Positions 1 to 4,137 of a stretch of DNA of 6,982 nt are shown in pieces. The position numbers and the translations under genes are program-made. The stretch comes from Comamonadaceae bacterium (GTDB lineage: Bacteria > Pseudomonadota > Gammaproteobacteria > Burkholderiales > Burkholderiaceae_C), in contig CANGZG010000126.1 of assembly GCA_947458415.1 (NCBI GenBank), forward strand, positions 1 to 6,982. The letters are read 5' to 3'. The number at the start of each line of letters is the position of its first letter. Within the stretch, counting starts at the first letter, position 1. The notes under the pieces are model-generated. The model worked only from the letters and a program-made list of their open reading frames with translations, ran no database searches and was not told where the DNA came from.

Positions 1-220
1 CCAGATGTTTGATCTGCTGCAATGCGCCGACATCGGCATGCACCTGACCGACAGTTTGGCCATGACCCCCGCGGCCAGTGTCTGCGGTTTTTATCTGGCA
101 CACCCAGAGAGCCGGTATTTCAATGTGGGTCGCATCGGGGATGACCAAGTGCAGGACTTGGCACACCGTCAAGGTGTCGCGGACAAAGACTTGCTCAGGT
201 TGCTGGCGCCGAATTTGTAA
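1..220 (+). CDS. metH: Methionine synthase, cobalamin-dependent (MetH), C-terminal end (partial)
   Basis: This is the 3' end of a gene that begins before the window; the reading frame starts at base 2 and ends with TAA at 218-220, giving 73 visible residues. The stretch matches the end of the MetH activation domain, the part that binds S-adenosylmethionine and supports reductive reactivation of the cobalamin cofactor. Recognisable pieces are LTDSLAMTPAASVCGFYLAHP, in which a hydrophobic helix leads into the HPESRYF segment, then the GRIGDDQVQDLAHRQG helix, and the LAPNL terminus typical of the family. MetH transfers a methyl group from 5-methyltetrahydrofolate to homocysteine in the cytoplasm. 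The catalytic, folate and B12 domains lie outside the window and cannot be judged. No clear intrinsic terminator follows. The next gene starts about 100 bp downstream with its own promoter, so they are probably not one operon. Confidence 0.9.
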   Translation, partial: QMFDLLQCADIGMHLTDSLAMTPAASVCGFYLAHPESRYFNVGRIGDDQVQDLAHRQGVADKDLLRLLAPNL

Positions 221-251
221 CTTGAATCGGCGATTTGCTGAGCCGGTCTGT

Positions 252-287
252 CCATGCCGTGCAAAGCATAGATGACAAATGGCATGG
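252..287. repeat. Inverted repeat between metH and higBA
   Basis: CCATGCC (252-258) and GGCATGG (281-287) are perfect 7-base complements separated by 22 bases. The right arm ends just before the -35 element of the higBA promoter. It has no T-run after it, so it is not a canonical intrinsic terminator for metH. It could be a weak hairpin, a protein site or chance. Confidence 0.35.
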
Positions 288-288
288 C

Positions 289-317
289 TTGACTTTAATA
301 ACGAGCGTCGTTATTAT
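289..317 (+). promoter_or_regulatory. Sigma-70 promoter of higBA
   Basis: A -35 element TTGACT (289-294) and a -10 element TATTAT (312-317) each differ from consensus by one base and are separated by the ideal 17 bp. The expected start point, seven bases after the -10 element, falls on A324, which is the first base of the higB ATG. The spacer and most of the -10 element are covered by a palindrome, as expected for autorepression. This is read directly from sequence; promoter activity is inferred. Confidence 0.8.
296..316. promoter_or_regulatory. Probable HigA operator (palindrome over the -10 region)
   Basis: TAATAACGA (296-304) and TCGTTATTA (308-316) form a perfect inverted repeat with 9-base arms around a GCG centre. 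It covers the promoter spacer and five of the six bases of the -10 element. HigA-type antitoxins repress their own promoters through AACG...CGTT-type palindromes, so this is the obvious binding site for the HTH protein encoded at 618-938. Bound repressor would occlude RNA polymerase. Binding is inferred. Confidence 0.75.
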
Positions 318-323
318 TTGTGC

Positions 324-605
324 ATGATTCAAAGTTTTCAATGCAGCGACTCGGCGGCTTTGTTCGCGGGCAAGCGCATTGCTCGGTTTGTCAACTTTGA
401 AGCTGTCGCGCTGCGCAAGTTACAGCAGTTGAATGCCGCGACGACGCTGGATTTCTTGCGCGTGCCACCAGGCAATATGTTGGAAGCATTGAAAGGCAAC
501 CGCCGTGGCCAGCACAGCATACGCATTAACAGCCAGTGGCGTGTGTGTTTTGTGTGGCTGGAAGGCGGTCACGCCGACCGCGTTGAGATTGTTGATTACC
601 ACTGA
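324..605 (+). CDS. higB: HigB-family toxin (RelE-like mRNA interferase)
   Basis: This encodes a 93-residue protein of the HigB/RelE superfamily, ribosome-dependent endoribonucleases that cleave translated mRNA. The length fits the family (about 92 residues). Diagnostic stretches are the MIQSF start, LEALKGNRRGQHSIRIN at about residues 53-69 with the usual Lys57-Gly58, the QWRVCF strand at 71-76 with Arg73, and the C-terminal Asp91-Tyr92-His93, a DYH ending that is conserved in HigB and contributes to the active site. The open frame extends upstream to 279, but the ATG at 324 is preferred because it gives the canonical N-terminus and because the promoter places transcription initiation at this base. 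There is no Shine-Dalgarno sequence before it, which fits a leaderless message. The toxin precedes the antitoxin, the usual higBA order and the reverse of relBE. All expected key residues are present, so the toxin is probably intact. Confidence 0.9.
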   Translation: MIQSFQCSDSAALFAGKRIARFVNFEAVALRKLQQLNAATTLDFLRVPPGNMLEALKGNRRGQHSIRINSQWRVCFVWLEGGHADRVEIVDYH

Positions 606-617
606 AGGAGCGAAGAT

Positions 618-938
618 ATGCCCCGCGAAGTTCCCTTGATACACCCCGGCATGATCTTGCTGGAAGACTGGCTCAAACCCATGGGGATCAGCCAGTACGC
701 GCTTGCCAAAGCCATTGACGTGCCACCCCGACGCATCAATGAAATTGTCAAAGGATTGCGCGGCATCACCGTGGACACGGCCTTGCGCCTGAGCGTGTTC
801 TTTGGCACTGATGCGCAAAGCTGGGTGAATTTGCAAACCCATTACGACACGGAAAATGCCCGCGTTGCCATGGCTGGCGTATTGGGTCGCATCGTGCCGC
901 GTGAATGGGTTGAAGCTGACGATAGCGCCCATGCGTAG
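618..938 (+). CDS. higA: HigA-family antitoxin, XRE-type HTH
   Basis: This is a 106-residue antitoxin and transcriptional repressor paired with the toxin 12 bp upstream. It starts HPGMILLEDWLKPMG at residues 9-23, the family signature. An XRE helix-turn-helix follows at about 24-47, including ISQYALAKAIDVPPRRINEI, then GITVDTALRLSVFFGTDAQSW at 49-69 and the LQTHYD segment at 72-77. This is the complete VapI/HigA profile. The start is supported by AAGGAG (605-610), seven bases before the ATG and overlapping the last base of the higB stop codon; this strong site contrasts with the missing one for higB and would favour antitoxin synthesis from the shared transcript. It is expected to neutralise HigB by direct binding and to repress the promoter at 289-317. 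The C-terminal tail (EADDSAHA) is acidic and probably flexible. Confidence 0.92.
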   Translation: MPREVPLIHPGMILLEDWLKPMGISQYALAKAIDVPPRRINEIVKGLRGITVDTALRLSVFFGTDAQSWVNLQTHYDTENARVAMAGVLGRIVPREWVEADDSAHA

Positions 939-1117
939 GCTGACATGCTGGAACACGCTGACATCACCGTAGGCTGAGAATTTTGGACAGAAACCGGATG
1001 CTGGCGCTGCACCGATGATGGTATGCGCACCATGTATTGACATTGCGCTTGTCCTAAAAACGGATTGTCTTGTGGCTTAAGCCCCTGTCTTTATTCGTTA
1101 GGCCTCGGCTTTAGTTT
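939..1117. other. Convergent intergenic region between higA and the lipoprotein gene
   Basis: No gene is supported here. Small structures are visible: a repeated GTAGGCTGA (935-943, overlapping the higA stop, and 969-977), a 10-base palindrome GGCTTAAGCC (1074-1083), and an ATGGT/ACCAT hairpin with a six-base loop (1018-1033). None has the T-tract of an intrinsic terminator, so how the two convergent transcripts end is not clear. On the minus strand GCCTAAC, 15 bases past the lipoprotein stop codon, resembles one half-site of an integron attC, but I found no partner site. Confidence 0.5.
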
Positions 1118-1660
1118 CTAACGCAGCAACTCGGGAAAGGAAGGCGAAAGTACGGTCTTACCTACTAGGTTCTGCACCGCTCTTAAATAGGCGTCAGCAG
1201 TATTTCGGCATGCCTCATTTGCTGCGAAACCCGTGTTGAATTCATAGTATTCGCTAACGTCTAGCGTTTTGCCATTTGATGACTCAAGCCTCAGGTCAAT
1301 GTTCCAAAAGCCATTGGTAAGGCCCTTAGAGGAAGAAAACTCCAGCTTCTTGACCTTGCCACCCAGTATTACTCGTGCATTGGTTGCGGCGTATGAGCCT
1401 GCTATTTTTAATTCGTCTTCAAATGCTTTCTGGATGTATTGCGTATGGGTTAGGTTGTCGGCGACCTTTAGAGGTCCGAGTGCTCTACAGTTTGGACTGA
1501 AGTCGGATGGACCATCCAATGCCTTCATCGAAACTGCGTGAGTGCCGATAGCTTTGATGGCCTGATTGTTGCCAGCAGAGATGGCGTATCTCTGCGTGGT
1601 CGGCGTTTCACAGGCAGTAAGTAGCAGGACTGATCCGAGGACAAGTACTAGATTCTTCAT
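1118..1660 (-). CDS. Predicted outer-membrane lipoprotein of unknown function
   Basis: This is a 180-residue protein with a type II signal peptide. MKNL is followed by a hydrophobic stretch to residue 14 and the lipobox Leu14-Thr15-Ala16-Cys17, so Cys17 should be lipidated. Glu at +2 is not an inner-membrane retention signal, which favours the outer membrane. The ATG at 1660 is chosen over one ten codons upstream because AGGAGGAG (1667-1674) sits six bases before it and because it begins the signal peptide. The mature part has no enzymatic motif I recognise. It carries two cysteines, Cys58 (PNCRALGPL) and Cys151 (NEACRNTA), that could form a disulphide in the periplasm, a likely beta-strand-rich core (VILGGKVKKLEFSSS, then WNIDLRLESSNGK) and a helical C-terminus. 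It resembles small conserved hypothetical lipoproteins of proteobacteria, but I cannot name a family. Its G+C is clearly lower than that of its core neighbours (about 40% in 1381-1440 by hand count), which suggests acquisition. Confidence 0.8.
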   Translation of the reverse strand: MKNLVLVLGSVLLLTACETPTTQRYAISAGNNQAIKAIGTHAVSMKALDGPSDFSPNCRALGPLKVADNLTHTQYIQKAFEDELKIAGSYAATNARVILGGKVKKLEFSSSKGLTNGFWNIDLRLESSNGKTLDVSEYYEFNTGFAANEACRNTADAYLRAVQNLVGKTVLSPSFPELLR

Positions 1661-2021
1661 GGATTGCTCCTCCTGAGCGTTTGATTTCAATGTGCTTATT
1701 TCATACTGGGGGTATCGGCCTCTATTTCAGAGACAAATAAGAGGTTTTTAAAACCAGCGGAATAAATCCAGAAAAGTCGGCTACATCTGATTCCTCCATG
1801 AACAAAAAACTGCTTTCAGACTGACTTAGACAAACTTGTGCTTGACAAACATTCAAATAGAAATTAACCACGAAATCCTCCAGTTTTTTGAAGTGCAGAC
1901 GCCTACCCTATCAACCGCACAAGTTTCTGCTTTATGAACGCAATAACAATTACTTTATAAAAATACAGAGGAATAGGATGGCTAATAAATTAATTTTTTG
2001 CGGCAGTCAGTTCGTGCAAAC
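1661..2021. other. AT-rich intergenic region, no supported gene
   Basis: This stretch separates the lipoprotein gene from the amtB terminator. It is strongly AT-rich (17 of 60 bases are G or C in 1921-1980) against the GC-rich core genes. It must contain the promoter of the minus-strand lipoprotein gene, but I cannot find convincing -35 and -10 elements. It holds an imperfect inverted repeat, CCTCT (1719-1723) with AGAGG (1740-1744), next to a perfect one, GGTTTT-T-AAAACC (1743-1755). On the plus strand there is an isolated TTGACA (1842-1847) with no good -10 element after it. A 63-codon open frame starting at TTG 1888 has no ribosome site and runs into the terminator, so it is not called. 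Confidence 0.6.
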
Positions 2022-2053
2022 GAAAAAAACCACCCGGCTTTCACCGGGTGGTT
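2022..2053 (-). terminator. Intrinsic terminator of the glnK-amtB operon
   Basis: Read on the minus strand, a 10-bp perfect stem (AACCACCCGG paired with CCGGGTGGTT, plus-strand positions 2028-2037 and 2044-2053) closes a six-base loop and leads into a run of seven T (plus-strand A at 2023-2029, part of which also pairs in the stem). It lies 29 bases past the amtB stop codon. The GC-rich stem plus T-tract is a canonical Rho-independent terminator. Confidence 0.93.
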
Positions 2054-2070
2054 GTCAGTGGTGTCAGTGG
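2053..2070. repeat. Two tandem copies of a 9-base unit
   Basis: TGTCAGTGG occurs twice without a gap (2053-2061 and 2062-2070), followed by TGT, between the amtB stop codon and its terminator. Probably slippage; no function is evident. Confidence 0.6.
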
Positions 2071-2082
2071 TGTTTCTAGGTC

Positions 2083-3552
2083 TTATCGGTTGTAAGCCGT
2101 TTCGCCGTGGCTGCTGATGTCCAAACCTTCGCGCTCTTCTTCTTCGCTCACGCGCAGACCGATCACAAGGTCAATCAGTTTGTAGGCAATCAAAGACACC
2201 ACAGCAGACCAAACGATGGTGGTGAGTACCGCTTGCGTTTGGATCCAGACTTGTCCGACGATGTTGTAGTCGGGGTTGGCGGCATTGGCCACGTAGTCGT
2301 AGACGCCGGTGCCACCCAATGAGGGGGCCGCAAACACGCCGGTCAACAAAGCACCGACGATACCGCCGACACCGTGCACGCCAAACACATCGAGTGTGTC
2401 GTCCGCACCGAGCATGCGCTTCAAGCCGTTCACACCCCACAAGCACAGCAGACCCGCCACCAAACCAATGATGATTGCGCCGCCGGGGCCGACGAAGCCG
2501 CAAGCGGGCGTGATCGCCACCAGACCAGCCACGGCACCGGAGGCTGCACCCAGCATCGAGGCCTTGCCTTTGCTCAGCGCTTCACCGGCGATCCAGGCCA
2601 AAGTCGCAGCAGCTGTTGCCACCAGTGTGTTGACGAATGCCAGCGCCGTCAAACCGTTGGCTTCCAGGTTGGAGCCGGCGTTGAATCCAAACCAGCCCAC
2701 CCACAACAGCGCGGCACCGACCATGGTCAATGTCAGGCTGTGAGGTGCCATGGATTCTTTGCCGTAGCCGACGCGCTTGCCGACCATGTAGGCGCCGACC
2801 AATCCAGCGACCGCTGCGTTGATGTGCACCACGGTACCACCAGCGAAATCGAGCGCGCCTTTGGCCCACAACCAACCGGCTGCGGCAGTGACTTTTTCCA
2901 GTGAAGCGGCGTCAGTGATGGCGTCAGGACCGTCCCAATACCAAACCATGTGAGCGACTGGCAAATAGCTGAAGGTGAACCACAGCGCGCAAAACAACAG
3001 CACGGCAGAAAACTTCATGCGTTCGGCAAATGCACCCACGATCAGCGCACAAGTGATGGCGGCGAACGTGGCTTGGAAGGCCACAAAGGTCAATTCGGGA
3101 ATGTAAACACCCTTGCTGAATGTGGCGCCCAAGGACTCCACCGTCACACCTTTGAGCATGATTTTGTCGAAGGTGCCAAAGAACGGATTGCTGGAGGTGA
3201 ATGCCACAGAGTAGCCATACAACACCCACAGCACATAAATCAAGGACGACACAACGAACACTTGCATCAACACGGACAGCATGTTTTTCGAGCGAACCAG
3301 ACCGCCGTAGAACAAGGCCAAGCCAGGAATCGTCATCAGAATCACCAAAATGGTGGCGACCGTCATCCAAGCGGTGTCTCCTTTGTTGGGAACCGGTGCA
3401 GGGGCCGCAGCGGCTTGAGCAGGTGCCGCAGCGGGGGCTTCGGCCGCGGCTGCGGTTGCCGCTGGATTGGCGGGCGGGTCGTCGGCCATGGCAACGCCAG
3501 AGGCGAATACCAGACCCAAGCCCAAGGCGAGCGTGGCTAAAAGTTTTTTCAT
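2083..3552 (-). CDS. amtB: Ammonium transporter AmtB
   Basis: This is a 489-residue ammonium channel of the Amt/Rh family in the inner membrane, working as a trimer. The ATG at 3552 is chosen because it is preceded by AAGGA at eight bases and begins a clear signal peptide (residues 1-23, ending GVAMA). An Ala/Pro-rich segment of about 30 residues follows (29-55) before the eleven-helix core. Landmarks are FYGGLVRSKN (81-90), the periplasmic gate Phe163 in FQATF, the Asp235 and His243 pair in LDFAGGTVVHIN, GWFGFNAGS (286-294) with the Trp287 and Phe290 equivalents, and DDTLDVFGVHGVGG (384-397) carrying the second pore histidine, His393. The cytoplasmic tail (GLRVSEEEEREGLD, then SSHGETAYNR to the end) is the conserved GlnK-contacting region. 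The gene follows glnK by 22 bp and is presumably co-transcribed from the sigma-54 promoter at 3987-4002. All pore residues I checked are present, so it should be functional. Confidence 0.96.
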   Translation of the reverse strand: MKKLLATLALGLGLVFASGVAMADDPPANPAATAAAAEAPAAAPAQAAAAPAPVPNKGDTAWMTVATILVILMTIPGLALFYGGLVRSKNMLSVLMQVFVVSSLIYVLWVLYGYSVAFTSSNPFFGTFDKIMLKGVTVESLGATFSKGVYIPELTFVAFQATFAAITCALIVGAFAERMKFSAVLLFCALWFTFSYLPVAHMVWYWDGPDAITDAASLEKVTAAAGWLWAKGALDFAGGTVVHINAAVAGLVGAYMVGKRVGYGKESMAPHSLTLTMVGAALLWVGWFGFNAGSNLEANGLTALAFVNTLVATAAATLAWIAGEALSKGKASMLGAASGAVAGLVAITPACGFVGPGGAIIIGLVAGLLCLWGVNGLKRMLGADDTLDVFGVHGVGGIVGALLTGVFAAPSLGGTGVYDYVANAANPDYNIVGQVWIQTQAVLTTIVWSAVVSLIAYKLIDLVIGLRVSEEEEREGLDISSHGETAYNR

Positions 3553-3574
3553 GGTGTATGTCCTTAATCGTGAA

Positions 3575-3913
3575 TCAAATAGCCGCGGTGCCGGTCTCGC
3601 CGGTGCGGATGCGCACAACCTGTTCTAAGCTGGTCACAAAAATCTTGCCGTCGCCGATCTTGCCGGTGCGTGCCGAGTTCTCAATGGCTTCAATCACTTG
3701 GTCAACCAGACCGGCAGCCACAGCGGCTTCGATCTTGACCTTGGGAAGAAAGTCCACCACGTATTCCGCGCCGCGGTACAGCTCGGTGTGCCCTTTTTGC
3801 CGTCCGAAGCCCTTGACTTCGGTGACGGTGATGCCTTGAACCCCGATGGCTGACAAGGCTTCGCGCACCTCGTCTAGCTTGAAGGGTTTGATGATGGCCG
3901 TGATCAGTTTCAT
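3575..3913 (-). CDS. glnK: PII nitrogen regulatory protein GlnK
   Basis: This is a 112-residue PII signal protein, the standard length. PII trimers bind ATP/ADP and 2-oxoglutarate and are uridylylated by GlnD. GlnK blocks AmtB when nitrogen is sufficient. Seen here are the MKLITAIIKPFKLDEVREAL start, the T-loop with the uridylylation site Tyr51 (GHTELYRGAEY), the B-loop TGKIGDGKI at 83-91 including Lys90, and Arg101 and Arg103 for nucleotide phosphate binding. The open frame continues upstream to 4117, but the ATG at 3913 has AGGAG five bases before it and gives the family N-terminus. Linkage to amtB 22 bp downstream supports GlnK rather than GlnB. A sigma-54 promoter lies 74 bases upstream, and the predicted leader of about 63 nt contains a perfect 19-base palindrome. 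The coding sequence looks intact. Confidence 0.96.
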   Translation of the reverse strand: MKLITAIIKPFKLDEVREALSAIGVQGITVTEVKGFGRQKGHTELYRGAEYVVDFLPKVKIEAAVAAGLVDQVIEAIENSARTGKIGDGKIFVTSLEQVVRIRTGETGTAAI

Positions 3914-3944
3914 AGGTTCTCCTAGAGTCATGGGGCTGCGGTTG

Positions 3945-3963
3945 TTGAATGCAGTGCATTCAA
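3945..3963. promoter_or_regulatory. 19-base perfect palindrome in the glnK leader
   Basis: TTGAATGCA (3945-3953), a central G and TGCATTCAA (3955-3963) form a perfect inverted repeat. It lies between the predicted sigma-54 start (about 3976) and the glnK ribosome site. The nearly absent loop suits a DNA site for a dimeric regulator better than an RNA hairpin, though an 8-bp stem with a 3-nt loop could form. The binding factor is unknown. Confidence 0.55.
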
Positions 3964-3986
3964 AAAAACGCAGTGCAGCTACCCTT

Positions 3987-4002
3987 AGCAGTCTCTGTGC
4001 CA
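3987..4002 (-). promoter_or_regulatory. Sigma-54 (RpoN) promoter for glnK-amtB
   Basis: On the minus strand the sequence is TGGCACAGAGACTGCT. It matches TGGCAC-N5-TTGCW with one mismatch and has the invariant GG and GC separated by exactly ten bases. Transcription should begin near 3976, about 63 nt before the glnK ATG. Sigma-54 control of glnK-amtB through phosphorylated NtrC is the known arrangement in many proteobacteria. Confidence 0.85.
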
Positions 4003-4023
4003 AGCAAAAATCCCCGCTGAATT

Positions 4024-4055
4024 GCCCTGTATCAGGGCTTGTCAGTGCATGACAA
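4024..4055. promoter_or_regulatory. Two abutting palindromes upstream of the glnK promoter
   Basis: GCCCTG-TAT-CAGGGC (4024-4038) is followed directly by TTGTCA-GTGCA-TGACAA (4039-4055). Relative to the predicted glnK start they lie at about -49 to -80. They also lie 83-114 bases before the comM ATG, so they could serve either gene. They do not match the NtrC consensus well; the regulator is unknown. Confidence 0.45.
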
Positions 4056-4072
4056 CCGTTTGCCGCTCCGTT

Positions 4073-4090
4073 TTGGTGCGATGTTGGTGC
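4073..4090. promoter_or_regulatory. Possible NtrC half-sites (TTGGTGC twice)
   Basis: TTGGTGC occurs at 4073-4079 and 4084-4090, offset by 11 bp or one helical turn. It resembles the TRGTGC half of the NtrC enhancer, and the distance of about 100-115 bp upstream of the glnK start suits an enhancer. The opposing half-sites are poor, so this is tentative. Confidence 0.25.
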
Positions 4091-4137
4091 GTCAGCCGCA
4101 CGGTTTTGGTGAATCACACAGATGAGAGGTGGGTCAG

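Noticed and set aside
420..1043. Long minus-strand open frame of 207 codons opposite higBA
   Set aside because: It is antisense to two well-recognised genes, has no ribosome site, and its protein is low-complexity with no family resemblance.
1091..1126. GCCTAAC on the minus strand just past the lipoprotein stop codon, resembling an integron attC half-site
   Set aside because: No matching GTTRRRY partner with the inner inverted repeats of an attC was found within about 130 bp, and there is no integrase or second cassette boundary in the window.
1719..1755. Inverted repeat followed by T-run read on the plus strand as a terminator
   Set aside because: The stem has internal mismatches, the T-run is only five bases and itself part of another palindrome, and no plus-strand gene ends upstream of it.
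1798..1824. Short plus-strand frame ATGAACAAAAAACTGC... (MNKKLLSD) resembling the start of a signal peptide
   Set aside because: It stops after eight codons and has no ribosome site; a decayed gene start is possible, but nothing downstream continues it.
1842..1870. Plus-strand TTGACA as a possible promoter in the AT-rich region
   Set aside because: At 16-18 bp spacing there is no acceptable -10 element (TAACCA at best), and no gene follows on the plus strand.
1888..2079. 63-codon plus-strand open frame in the AT-rich intergenic region
   Set aside because: It starts at TTG with no ribosome site, has no recognisable domain, and its end runs through the amtB terminator and the 9-base tandem repeat.
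2950..3540. Long plus-strand open frame of 196 codons opposite amtB (and similar frames at 2374-2904 and 3201-3839)
   Set aside because: These are shadow frames of a GC-rich membrane protein gene, rich in Gln, His, Arg and Gly and with no sensible domains.
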